A stretch of DNA of 64,000 bases from Anisakis pegreffii (Eukaryota; Nematoda; Chromadorea; Rhabditida; Anisakidae): assembly GCA_035041965.1 (NCBI GenBank), contig JAPYMA010002574.1, positions 1 through 64,000 of the forward strand, given 5' to 3'. This document shows, one piece after another, positions 33,344-44,253 of this stretch (position 1 is its first letter; each line of letters starts with the position of its first letter). Both the position numbers and the translations under genes were made by a program. The notes below the pieces were generated by a model. That model was not told where the DNA came from. It ran no database searches and was given only the letters and a program-made list of their open reading frames with translations.

Positions 33344-36300
33344 CAAGTACCCCAATTCCTTTACGATAAACAAAGAATCAACAACGAATAGAAAGATGCC
33401 ACGAAAACATAACAACGAATGCAACAGTAGTAGCAAATCAATCATACCCACGGCCATATAACAAATTTAGGTGAATACGAAAAGTCAGATCGATAAGACA
33501 GAGACAAGCGTAACAACTGCACCCGTTTACGAGAACAATATGCACATAACCATCCATTTCTAATTGTTCACTGAACTCCTCTCCTCTTCATAATGATAAC
33601 TTACTGCTGGGGATATACACACAATTCGCCAAATACGAACCGAGTGACAGTATGCCAATCAAGAGAATTAGCATTTTTAATTGATAGATGTTAAAAAATG
33701 TGAATTTCTTACCCATCCAACGTGAACCAATCCGGACAATTTATATGTCATTTTGTAGCGCAAATCCAGGAGAATAAAATATCAGGTATAGAGTGTCCAG
33801 CAATAAGGATATATTTGAGTTTTTCAATTTGGTTTGAAACACAAAAATTGAAAAAAAAATAACTGAAACTGCTATACACCTGATATGAAAAATTTATAGC
33901 CAAGATGTACACCATATTGTAGCCCAGATTCAGTAATTTACAATGATGCAATAAACTTTGACTGAGAGTGTACAGTTGCGACAGTTATGCTATTTGGCAT
34001 GATCAGTGGTGATTTTTAATCGTCACAATTTGTATATATTGGAGTAACCGAATTTTTTTCGGCCTCAGAAAAGCAATCAGCGAAGAAGATGTACATCCGG
34101 GATTGTAGAAATGAAATAAACTTTCACTGGTAATGAGGATTACGATAAGTGGTGACGTTCAATAGTCACAATTCAACAGCCATTCATCCGCCATAGTGTT
34201 CATTGCCATGTTGGGATCCAACAATGTTCACATGCCGATTGAAGACGTTACGGTGTCGTTAATAACGCTTTTCAAATGCTCTGAACTAAATGGGCTCCTA
34301 GTACCTTTTCCTTCCCCAGTCCTTTTCCAATGCCTATTCTGGTGGATGATGCATCATTCCTCAATAATCCTTACTCATTTTTATATACTCTCACTGTTTC
34401 AAACTCTTTCATTCAAAAAATTGTCTTCATAGCAGTGCCGTTGGTTCATCAATTAAAATATACTTTATTTAAGGTTCACCCATACTCTACCACGGGAACG
34501 ATGACGTACAGGTGTAGAAAATTTTCAAAAATTAGAAGCGAAGTAAAATAAAAACAAAGTATATTTCAAAACTTTATTCCTGACTATACGCCTGAAATAA
34601 TCAGTTTTTGATTCACTTCATATTGATTAACGATTATCCTTTCTTTAATGATCCATTGAAAACATATTTGGGAAATCTTGGATGCAACAACCAGGAAGCC
34701 TCGGAGTGATGATGAAGGCAAAATATACTTCAGTAAACTGAAGTCTTGCTAAAGTATACTTCCAGAACTTTTTTTTGGGACTGGAAGTCAAGGGACAGAG
34801 CCGAATTAAAATTATGATAGAGTGTAAATTTTTAGGTGACGTGACAACACTACCCTACAGCACTACTACACTCAACACGAACGGCTACATCGAATGCGTA
34901 GTCTAATCACAACATTTGAATGATTAAACGACATATTTCGAGCGTGTTGCTGTAAAACGCACCCTTGGCATCCGGGTGACTTGCCTACGTTCTCTTATAT
35001 GGGTGGCCTGTTGCATCAATAGTTTATGCCATAGCCAATATCGTCAGCAAACTCAAAAAAAATTCATCACTAAGAATACTCAGATAAAACTCAGAGTTCA
35101 GCAAGTGGATCTAATCTTGATGGCCACGATCATCGGTGAGATAAATATCAAGAATATACAGTAGTGATAAAGTTAACGCTAATCACGACAACGCAAAAGG
35201 ATGGAACTGCGACGGAATATTAACACGTTACAGGCGCCTGGGAGATGAAGGTTGGCAAGAACGTTGAAAACACTTGAATTTGGTCGAAAATGCTGATGCA
35301 ATATGGAGCGATTGATTTGTTCAAAACTGATTAATGTATTCCAGAAGAAGGACATTTAAGGCTAACATACTGAATTGTTGAGGCATAACCTAATGGAGAA
35401 AATGATATACAAAACAATGAATTTGGGATCTGAGAAGGAAAGTGCAAGAAGTGATGAGAGATTAAAATGCAATAGCAGGATCCAGATCTGGTAGTGAAAT
35501 TTACCGCTGGAACCATGTTCGTCACTGACTGCGCCACAGTTTGGCGCAAAACAGTTTAGATTTGAGTCCAGAAAGAGTATTTCAAGTGAAATGTTGCATT
35601 CTAAGTTCTTAAAAGCCTTGATGAGATTTTCACCAAATTTTCATAGTTTTCTTCCCTCCAGTTTTCGCGAAACCCCTTTTGCACTAACTTGAATGCTTCC
35701 CACATGTCTTTCTCCTTCCCATGAAAATAATATTTCACCACAAAATACACAATTGCACAGCGCAAGCAACTGCATAAAGGCCAGTGAGTGCTGGGAGGAA
35801 TACAAGACCGCAAGCCTGTTCTGACACGTAAGTGTACCTTGAAACTAGAGCTAATAAACAATTTTAGTCATTATACCCTTTATCAGTGACCTAAACTTAA
35901 TGAGGAAATACTACACTGATATCGGAAGCATTTTGGCTCTTGACCAATGTCGTTATTCTTATTGCTACCTCAACAAACGAGTATTGTTAATATTTATTTA
36001 TCAATTTAATTATTGCTAATATCATTCAGAAATATTAACTAACGATAAAAGAGAAGAACAAGGTTGGCAAGATATTTGTTTACAGCTGCTTCACGCACTG
36101 ATTGTTCTGGATTTGCAACTGAGAGCAGCAGTAACGGATCGAAGTTCTGCGTGTGTGAAGCGAAAGATTAGGAGTAGATAATATTCTTCCCTAGCACCTA
36201 TAACATATAAACAGGTATCAGAGTGTGTATGATATAATATCACATAATAAACATGCTTCTTGAATACTAATCGTCATATTCAATACGAACATAATTGCAT

Positions 36301-37027
36301 CGCTGAAAATGCCATTCAAAATCGCAATTATGGGTCGGTTGGCCGGCCTTCGCTGACAGAGTAGCAAGCTCATATCACTAAACTATATTATGCATGCATA
36401 TAATAACATATACTCATGCTTTCAATAATAACATCAAGTCACGTTTTTTGCCACCTACATATTTATTTCAACAACCGCTAGCGACTTCTTTTGATGCCTC
36501 ACTCCCACTCAGCAAAACAATGCAGTTGTCATTTATCTTTATTAATCGCTTGTTTTTTTCTTACCTGAATAAGACACCGTGATTATTATTATCTTTCATG
36601 TCCTCATTTTTACACAGGAGCCCATTCACCGATCGCTAGTTTCTAAGATGAGTCATTTCATTCAAATTATGAACATCAAAATGGTGCTTCAGTCAGACTC
36701 GGTCCACCATTTAAATTGATCGCCATTCTATTCAGCTAATGATAATAAGAACTGAAATCCAAGAATAATATCTTCTTCAAGCTTCTAATAGAATCAATAT
36801 TAATTCTGATCATTGCCCACAGCGTTTATTGATATTGTACTTATCACTGAACAAATTAACTAAAAAAAACTAATCTTTCATTGAAAACATACCTCTGTGT
36901 ATTCTGCTATTAACCCCGATCATCCAACTTTCTTTAAAAGAGTGATTTTAGAGAGATTTTCTTTTGATAAGGAACTGAATTTGACACTAAAGATTATTCA
37001 TTAACGAAATTGTCACTTCATTCAAAA
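33344..37027. other. Intergenic, no gene seen
   Basis: AT-rich. Short frames at 34976-35164 and 35601-35861 lack convincing features. No RNA gene recognised. The last part should hold the promoter of the PAN-domain gene. Confidence 0.45.
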
Positions 37028-38504
37028 ATGATATTGGAAACAATTTTCATTGGCATGTCCGTACATGCGGCATTCTCGAGCTGTAAGTGATTGATCACTG
37101 TACAATTATTCTTTTTTGAATCAATCAATGAAGTCACATCTAAAGTATATACGGAAATATAAGTGATAGATTTTCGAATGGACGGTGGATCTGCAAATTC
37201 CTATTGAGCATTTTTGCTTTTTTTTTTGACTGAGTCAAACAATAAACCTAAAAGAGTTGACAGAGAAAAACTTTCAGCATCTCGATGCTTTTACTTGCCA
37301 AATATCGCACTTAACGGTGGAACCTATGACGAGTTCAGCGCCAACGATATCAAGGTGGAAAATTTTCTGGAACTTTGTTGAATCCATTTTTCTAATGAAT
37401 GAATTTCTTATAATAAAACTGTGTTTTTTATGAAAGGGGGATTCAAAAATGTCAGCTGAACACTAAGAAGGATGACAAATTGTTGCTGATTAGTTTATAA
37501 AAAATAATTCATTAGTAGTTATTCAATAATGTTTTCAATATGGTTATTTGATCGCATGAAAATGATTCCTGTAATAAAATTGACGAATTCTTGACAGCAA
37601 GTTTCTTCATCAATTGAGCCTTTCCTGAATTTCTTCTGATTTGTCGCTAAGAAGTGTCAAAGGAGGAAGGATTTGCAGTCATGAAAATTGTTGGAGGAGG
37701 GAATGGCGATCTACAATGTATTTTATATGAACGCTCTTTTATAGCGTTGTTGCATTGCATGTGCTAAAGACCATTGCTGTTTGGGTTACTCATTCAGTAA
37801 ATCACAAAAGCGATGCTATATGAAGTCGGCTGTGTCCGATTCGACTGTTAACAATGATATGACCAGTGGTGTCAAAGCGAACACACATTCAGGTGAATTC
37901 ATTACAGTTTTTAATAACTATCGTTTTTAACTTCCCTTTTTACAAAAGTTCTTTCTGTCACTGAGTACAACACAAAAGCAACTATCTACGATAATTAACT
38001 TGACATCATGGTTTGTTGAAACATCGTGATCACGGATCATAAAGTTTTGACAAACCATGGAAACACTTGCACATGCTGGATGGATTATTACTGTGTATAT
38101 AGAACAACTCATTTGTGAGCAACAGTGCACATAATATGTTGCGTCGGGGCATTAGGTAAAACCTAGATAATGCAATAGTTCTAACATAGCATAGGAATTG
38201 CTGAACAGGTTGTGTTATGTCCCTTATTGAACACCATGCGTGTGTTTATAATTAAACTCCATTTACCAATGATGTAAATATTGTTTCTGAGGCCGTGATG
38301 AAGTATTATACTACTGACGGATGATTCCTTAAAAAGTTGAGTTAGATACTCGTAAATAGAATTGATCCGAACCAATGATGTCGTATGAGAGAATACAGTT
38401 AATTTTAGGACAAGGAGCGTTTCTGAGAAACGTTGCTATTGAAGGAGGTGCTGCAGCAGCTGTTCGTTTACGAGAACCACAAGAGTGTCAGCAATATTGC
38501 ACTG
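37028..38504 (+). CDS. Secreted PAN/Apple-domain protein, 5' part (3' end not resolved)
   Basis: Exons: 37028-37082 (signal peptide, MILETIFIGMSVHAAFSS, donor GTAAGT), 37278-37354, 37652-37745, 37798-37892, 38409-38504. The pattern CFYLPNIALNGGTYDEF, then GGGNGDLQCILYERSF, is that of a PAN domain. QGAFLRNVAIEGGAA, then PQECQQYC, opens a second one. PAN domains mediate protein or glycan contacts in secreted and cuticle-associated nematode proteins. Phases agree at 37082/37278 and from 37745 on. Between 37354 and 37652 they differ by one base, so a small exon carrying the missing ECxxxC part is probably still hidden there, or a later acceptor is used. After 38504 (phase 1) the gene must continue; an exon near 40193 fits the phase but is not PAN-like. 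Confidence 0.7.
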
Positions 38505-38737
38505 GTGAGAAGCTGATGTTGAAACGCAACTGAAATTTGTTGCACTTGAAACTGGTCTTGTAAATGAGACAGTCCGAGTCTGCTGAGTATTGTTCGTGAA
38601 TAAATGCTAGTGGTTTCTTTTAGTGAACTTTGAGAAATTGACAAATTTCTCGATTTTAGAATCGAAACTGGCGTTAGGGTGAAAGAAAGGCATCAGTTGA
38701 CGCCGTGTGGCAACGTTCCAGAATTGGAGTATATCAG

Positions 38738-38856
38738 AGTGTTGTGCGGAGATGGGGAGAATCGGGGACATTTTGGGGATGGGGACAGTCCCATGAAAAT
38801 AACCGAGGCTCTAAAAAGGTCAGGGACGGGGATTCGGGGACTCCCCGCACACCACT
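38738..38856. mobile_element. GC-rich MITE copy 3 (AGTGTTCGTC family)
   Basis: A 119-bp element with ends AGTGTTGTGCGGAGATGGGG and the inverse of AGTGGTGTGCGGGGAG. Flanks AGTATATCAG (38728-38737) and AGTATATCAT (38857-38866) match at 9 of 10 bases. The G-rich body (GGGGAC, GGGGAT repeats) resembles the other copies. Confidence 0.75.
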
Positions 38857-40192
38857 AGTATATCATAACCATACAGTGCTTCGAGAACATCAAGAAATCA
38901 CCCGGATGCAATTTAGCACCGTCTGATTCAGTCAAGCTAGGCTTATGCCGAGTCTCTCAATTAGGCTTAAGCTCATTTTGAGGCTGAAATTGGACTGAAT
39001 TGATCCGGGTGAGTGTTCCAGTTTGCTGCCATGCTTCCCTTTCATCTTAACCTTAAAAGCTGGCGAGACAAACGGAAGACGAAACTGAATGATTTCACGT
39101 TGGAAATGAAGTAACAAGCTTTCAATGAATATCCTCACCGAACGGACACATTCAATGCAACTACACAAACCACTGCACATCACCAGTGAATAAACTAAGC
39201 TTATTGCAGTGTATGGCATTTATTCATGGAGTCCGCCGAATCGCGATGACCAAAGTGCTGATGGTTATTGTGCGTGCATGACACGGATCCAGTCTCTTGA
39301 CTACTCATTCGGCTCTCACTCAGCCATCTTTCCACCCGTTTCATCATTGAACTAATTCATCCAAACGAATAATATGTCCTAATCAGAGTCATTTCTATAA
39401 ATTGATCATTGCAAATTGTATAAATGCTTTTCAATAGAACAAATGTAATCTTATTCAGAAATGATTGTACGAGTGTAACTTTAACACATGAATATTTACG
39501 TAACGGCTAATGCCACATATCATTCTCGTTCACAGAAGCAATATCACAAATTCATCATCTGCATTTTACTTGAACACGAGAATGCATTCCAAAAAATGAG
39601 ATGAGACACGTTGATTAAGCTGACAGATGTTTTTCTCCAGTGAAGATGATTTGATGATAGTTCAGACCCTCATCTATGCGAATACCACAAGAAATAATCA
39701 TCTTTCCTTTAAGTAGAGCTGGTCGGAACATAGAATTATGAAAACAATTGAATGAGAAGATAATACAAAAGTAAAGAGGTAAAAGAATAATTATGATATA
39801 GATATTTGGTGACCTTATTGTCACGCGCTTGTGTAGTGATCATAAATTGTAAGTGCTAATCAAAAAGAAAAATAATCCTTCGATTGATAAAGATGATACA
39901 TTGAGTGGAATATTTTTGTTGTGAGCCTCTTTTGTTTTTCATCGTTATTTGTTCATTTGTGTGCCACTTACGCATATTGAGTATTGGAGTTGGAGTAGGA
40001 GCCGTAGTTGGAGCCGAGAATAAGCGAATTGCATCCGAGAATTAGAAGGTTCGGTTTTGGAATCAAGGCCGAACTTCTGAAAATTCGGAGTTGAATTTGG
40101 AGCTGGGTCAATTTTTTTCAAGTTAGGCATCACTGGTTAGTAAACTACTTCATGTATCCAATCTTGTTTCTAACACAATTTCCGTTTTACAG

Positions 40193-40316
40193 ATGTTTCC
40201 CAATTATATTTTCCAAAATTTTATGCACTCCAAGACGTTACTCTTATTGTTAGAATATCGTCATTCATCCACCATTCACAACAAGGCAACTTATCAGCAG
40301 CATCAGCGTACGCAAA
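40193..40316 (+). CDS. Possible exon, perhaps of the PAN-domain gene
   Basis: It follows the good acceptor TTTTACAG. Read with one carried base it gives DVSQLYFPKFYALQDVTLIV, then SSFIHHSQQGNLSAAS, up to a GTACGC donor. Phase 1 matches the donor at 38504. There are no PAN cysteines, so the link to that gene is only by phase and strand. Confidence 0.3.
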
Positions 40317-40643
40317 ACGCTCCGGGTTCAGTTTGTACTCATTTCGAATTTTTCTTTTATATCTGAATTTATCGATATTTTGTCTGACATTTGAAAGTGT
40401 AGTTATTAGTTAGAGATACACACATTGATGCATTTCCAGTGACATTTGATTGAGTTGCTTCTTGCACTTATGGACCACTCAAGCCATCATGAGGTCTCCT
40501 TTTTTCAATGGCAATTTTATGTATCTTAACTTTATAAATTTTATTATCTTATTTATTGACTGTGATAACTGAAGGGATCAATAACACTGTGCAACGGAAA
40601 AAACTGCGTAAAGCTGACACGGTCATTCTCTGAGGTAGTTTTG

Positions 40644-40868
40644 TTAGCAAAATCCGGAAATGAGACTTTTTTCGCCGTTATAAACCGTTTTCTTTCCGAT
40701 TTGTCTAGAGATGGTCCAAGCTTTTGCATAAAATACTGAAAATGCCGCAGATTTTGGCAAAATCGCTTTCTCGAGCAGTTTTTTAAAGGTAGAATCGGAA
40801 AATGAATTCAGTTTCTGTAAGTGTTCCTCAGTCACTGGAAATTCGTATTGAAGGTATTTAATCAATTC
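40644..40868 (-). CDS. Possible terminal exon, unrecognised
   Basis: An open minus frame of about 74 codons with protein-like content (VTEEHLQKLNSFSDSTFKKL, then AAFSVFYAKAWTISRQ), ending in TAA. The acceptor CCTGAG is weak. No further exons were found, and no family is recognised. It abuts an opposite-strand frame across a palindrome. Confidence 0.3.
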   Translation of the reverse strand, partial: ELIKYLQYEFPVTEEHLQKLNSFSDSTFKKLLEKAILPKSAAFSVFYAKAWTISRQIGKKTVYNGEKSLISGFC

Positions 40869-40891
40869 TCAGGAACAACATTGTTCCTCAG

Positions 40892-41059
40892 GATATTTAT
40901 TCAAGATTGTTATCAGTAAAGGATTCCTGCATACGTGTAAACAGTGAATGGTACAGTGAAATCGTACTTGATTGTTTCGCAATTGAGTTTGGAAAAGACG
41001 TGAGTTACGAGGAAAGTGTGTATATTCTTGACCAGAAATTCGCATTTTTAGAGAAATAG
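40892..41059 (+). CDS. Possible terminal exon, unrecognised
   Basis: Behind the acceptor GTTCCTCAG, an open frame of 55 codons without ATG reads DIYSRLLSVKDSCIRVNSEW, then VLDCFAIEFGKDVSYEESVY, to a TAG. Composition is that of a folded protein. It could be the last exon of the plus-strand PAN gene or of another gene. The calumenin gene ends on the opposite strand about 580 bp on. Confidence 0.4.
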   Translation, partial: DIYSRLLSVKDSCIRVNSEWYSEIVLDCFAIEFGKDVSYEESVYILDQKFAFLEK

Positions 41060-41548
41060 ACTTGAAGTTGTTTTGTTTAGAACAATGAAGTTTTAGAAGA
41101 GCATTATGTTATGCTAATTTAACGTGATTAGAATTAGTGATCAGTTATCACAGAAATACTTGCTGGTGTTATCATTATTTTTAATGGTTGAAAGTCGCCG
41201 TTGGTGCCATTTAATGAAACAAACAATTGCATAGCAACGACTTGGCAGCGAAATAATGACAACAAAATGAGTGCAATTTTAAGAAGACAGCAAATATCCG
41301 CATGATATTTTTGCAAATATTCATAGTTGATATAATGAAACAACAACAAACGAATATAACAATATTATTAACGAAGGAAATCAATGAAATGCAATTGCTA
41401 AAACACGTAATTGGTTTTTGTTCCATTAATTTACGAAGTATTCATTTCTTTATGAGTTGAGTGCGGTCAGTTAACCAATATTACCAATCTGTTAAGTTTT
41501 ATGAGTCTCGCAATCGACTTTAATTTAACCTTTCCTAAAACCCCTTAT

Positions 41549-41554
41549 TTTATT
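41549..41554 (-). terminator. AATAAA of the calumenin gene
   Basis: TTTATT on the plus strand, 81 bp past the calumenin stop on its coding strand. Confidence 0.6.
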
Positions 41555-41634
41555 GCGAAAAAAAAGCATCATACAGCTTGATGATAGTTTGGCTCGAGAC
41601 TCATAAATCAGTTAGATCATCACATTCACTGCTT

Positions 41635-44253
41635 TTAGAGTTCAGATGGATCATGCTTTTGCAACTGCTCTCCATAATCAGTTGCTTGCGATCCAACGAA
41701 CGTGTCGTAATGCTCCAATATTTCTTCCATTGACAGTTTGCCGTCCTTCAAGTACTATCATTAAGTGAAGAATACTCAAGATATGTTCAAAGTGAAAATG
41801 TAAACGAAACCATTCATTTTCTCACATCAAAATCCTGAATTCATTTTTTTCCATGCCATTTTTATGTGAATGTATCAATGCAGCTGCCAGATATATTCAG
41901 ATCAAAATAATTTACCATCATTTCTTCTTTTTAATAATGATATTGTAACAATGTTTTCGAGTTATTACAGATTTATATCACTGAAGCCAGTGAAGTGTAG
42001 CTTTGTTTTGGATGAATTTTCAATAACTGACTTTATTATCATCCGCAATACCGATGAGGTGTTTTGCTTCGGCTTCTGCATGGTCGAATCCAACAGGCAT
42101 TATCCAGTCACGCATTTCATTCTCAAAATACACTTTATCGCTAGGTTCATTATCGGTGGAATAATTATGGTATGGACGATGAAACGAACCTGATTCAATT
42201 TACCATCACCATCTTTATCACGATGTTCCTTGAACATATCGCGCTCGCTTGCCACCCAGTCAGGTTCTTTTCCATTTAATTCTGGATAATCCTCTGGTCG
42301 ATACATATCGCCTGTAATTATCAACATTTATATTATTACTACTGTTTTCTGCATCATTATTATTTTTATTCCACTTAGCAATATCATCATCCATTCATAT
42401 CACCATTTCTTGATTTCGAGCTTTATGATGTGATCAACGCCAATATTAATGAGATAATGAATAAGTCACTGTAATGACCAACTTGCTTACCAATATATTC
42501 CTCCAAATCAACGAATCCATCTTTATTTTTGTCGATATCTTCAATCGTTTCCTAAAAGATGATCACCAATAAGAGGATATTTGTACTCAAGCAGTAACAC
42601 TATTCTATATTATTGTAAAATTTAATATTCAATCAAAATCAATTCAGTTTGTTTAAAGTGCATTACAAACATTAGGATGATAAATTTTTCATGGGAAAAA
42701 TGAAACTCTGGAAAGTCAAGACCTCAATCGCACTACTTGTGTAATTAGAAGCACAACTATAAACTAGTGAATTCCGACATTCGGATTCCGACCGAACAAT
42801 TCGGAAAGTCGGTCGGAATATTGAAATGTGAATTCGGTCAGATCCCGACCGACTGAAATTTCGCTCGGGTGCCATCACTACCATAGATTCTGATCGAACA
42901 GTCATCGTTATTACTAGTGATGGCATCCGACCGACGGTTTTTTTTGGCATCCTCAGCTCATGGATCTTCCAATTCGTATAGATGGTGAGGAAAGGGTATA
43001 GGAGAAGTGAACCCATGGAAATGGTTGGGGATGACGCAAAAATGCTCGAGATTGATTAGTAAAATATATTGGGGAAGTGACGCACTGCAACGACAATATC
43101 GCGCATGTGATCGCAATCTTCTGGATGCATGAAACAGCCGTATTCAGTTCGATCGAGAACTCCATTCGAATCGTAATCAGCAGCCTTCCATCGTCGTTCG
43201 TCGCGAGTAATCATTTTCGCGTATTCCGGAGATAGCTCCTGGCCTTCACCATCGGGAGAACCGTAAACCATCTCTCTGCAAAATCAACAGCCGTTCACTA
43301 AAAATAAATTATACTAATCACAAAATGAAAAAAAAATTCAATGAAACGCCTACACTAAATAAGTCCAATCGTTTACCTGAGTTTGCATGCAGCCCAATTA
43401 TATCGAGACAGTCCCACAGCACAATACGAAATATTATCTTATTTGGACGAATTATCAAATAAACTTGATATAGAGAAAGCATTACGTAACCTGTAATCTT
43501 TCCACTCGAGTTTTCCTTCTTTTATTTTATCTTCATTGTAGTTTTTCCATGTTCTGTCCACATCGTTATTAACGTATCTCTTCTGCATGAATTCGATATG
43601 ATCTTTAAGTTCCTTTTCAACAAGAAAACCATCACCATCGCTGTCCATCTTCGGAAAAAGTTTTCTGCAACCCATCACAATTCACTTCAGTCACTAGAAA
43701 CTCTCAACAAATACTGCTCATTCAAATTCTACGTGCATCTGAATACATCAAAGAACATTACTAACGAGAGTCTCTCCTTGCTTAATTCAGGTGTTAAATC
43801 GTCATATTCTGCAGCCGTATCCTTTCCCAAAAATGCTTCATGATCGTATTTGCTGTCATGTTCACCACCCTGGAAACACATTCATTATTATTATCACTCT
43901 ACAGTTATCATCATCATCAACACTGTTGTTTCATAATAAGTGTTAACTGATTTTCGAAGTTAATTTTCACAGCTTTTTGTCGTTCATAAATTTCCGTCTT
44001 TTTTTGAAGGATGATCATATGGATGAGTTCCATTTGGAGGTTCGAAAAAAGATCAAGATGCTTGCAAAAATACATAAAGGATTATTATCACAGGTTAACT
44101 CAACCCGAGCAGAGAGAAGGAATAAGGTTTGAGAAACTGACTGAATGAAGAAATGATTACCTTATTGTGATCTTTATCACTGAGAGGATCACCGTGTTCG
44201 GCAAGTGCTAACGATGTTAACGAAACCAACAATATTAGCAATTTATGACGCAT
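41635..44253 (-). CDS. calu-1: Calumenin (CREC family, multiple EF-hands)
   Basis: Exons in coding order: 44253-44161, 43869-43766, 43664-43491, 43275-43086, 42551-42491, 42311-42190, 42121-42032, 41745-41635. All phases agree; 945 nt (314 aa, as in vertebrate calumenin). The signal peptide is [20 protein letters not shown]-hand loops: [12 protein letters not shown], a degenerate one before the third exon end, [36 protein letters not shown], and the sixth [12 protein letters not shown], made by the last junction. Family signatures are MRDIVV, EYIGDMY and [11 protein letters not shown]. For the last exon I chose the acceptor at 41746, not the one nine bases upstream, because it restores a 12-residue EF loop. 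Calumenin is a low-affinity calcium binder of the ER and secretory pathway; the C. elegans homologue calu-1 affects cuticle and muscle. The tail ends HDPSEL, not HDEL/HDEF. Confidence 0.93.
42768..42950. repeat. Inverted-repeat-rich block in a calumenin intron, probable hAT-like MITE remnants
   Basis: Clusters of TCGGTCGGAA/TTCCGACC inverted repeats lie between TAGTGAATTCCGA (about 42768) and GGGTGCCATCACTA (about 42891). A second end of the same type, CTAGTGATGGCATCCGACCG, starts at about 42914 in the opposite orientation. No target duplication is clear. Confidence 0.4.

Noticed and set aside
34976..35350. Frames recalling a decayed transposase
   Set aside because: Only vague word-level similarity; no DDE or DDD residues, terminal repeats or target duplication could be found.
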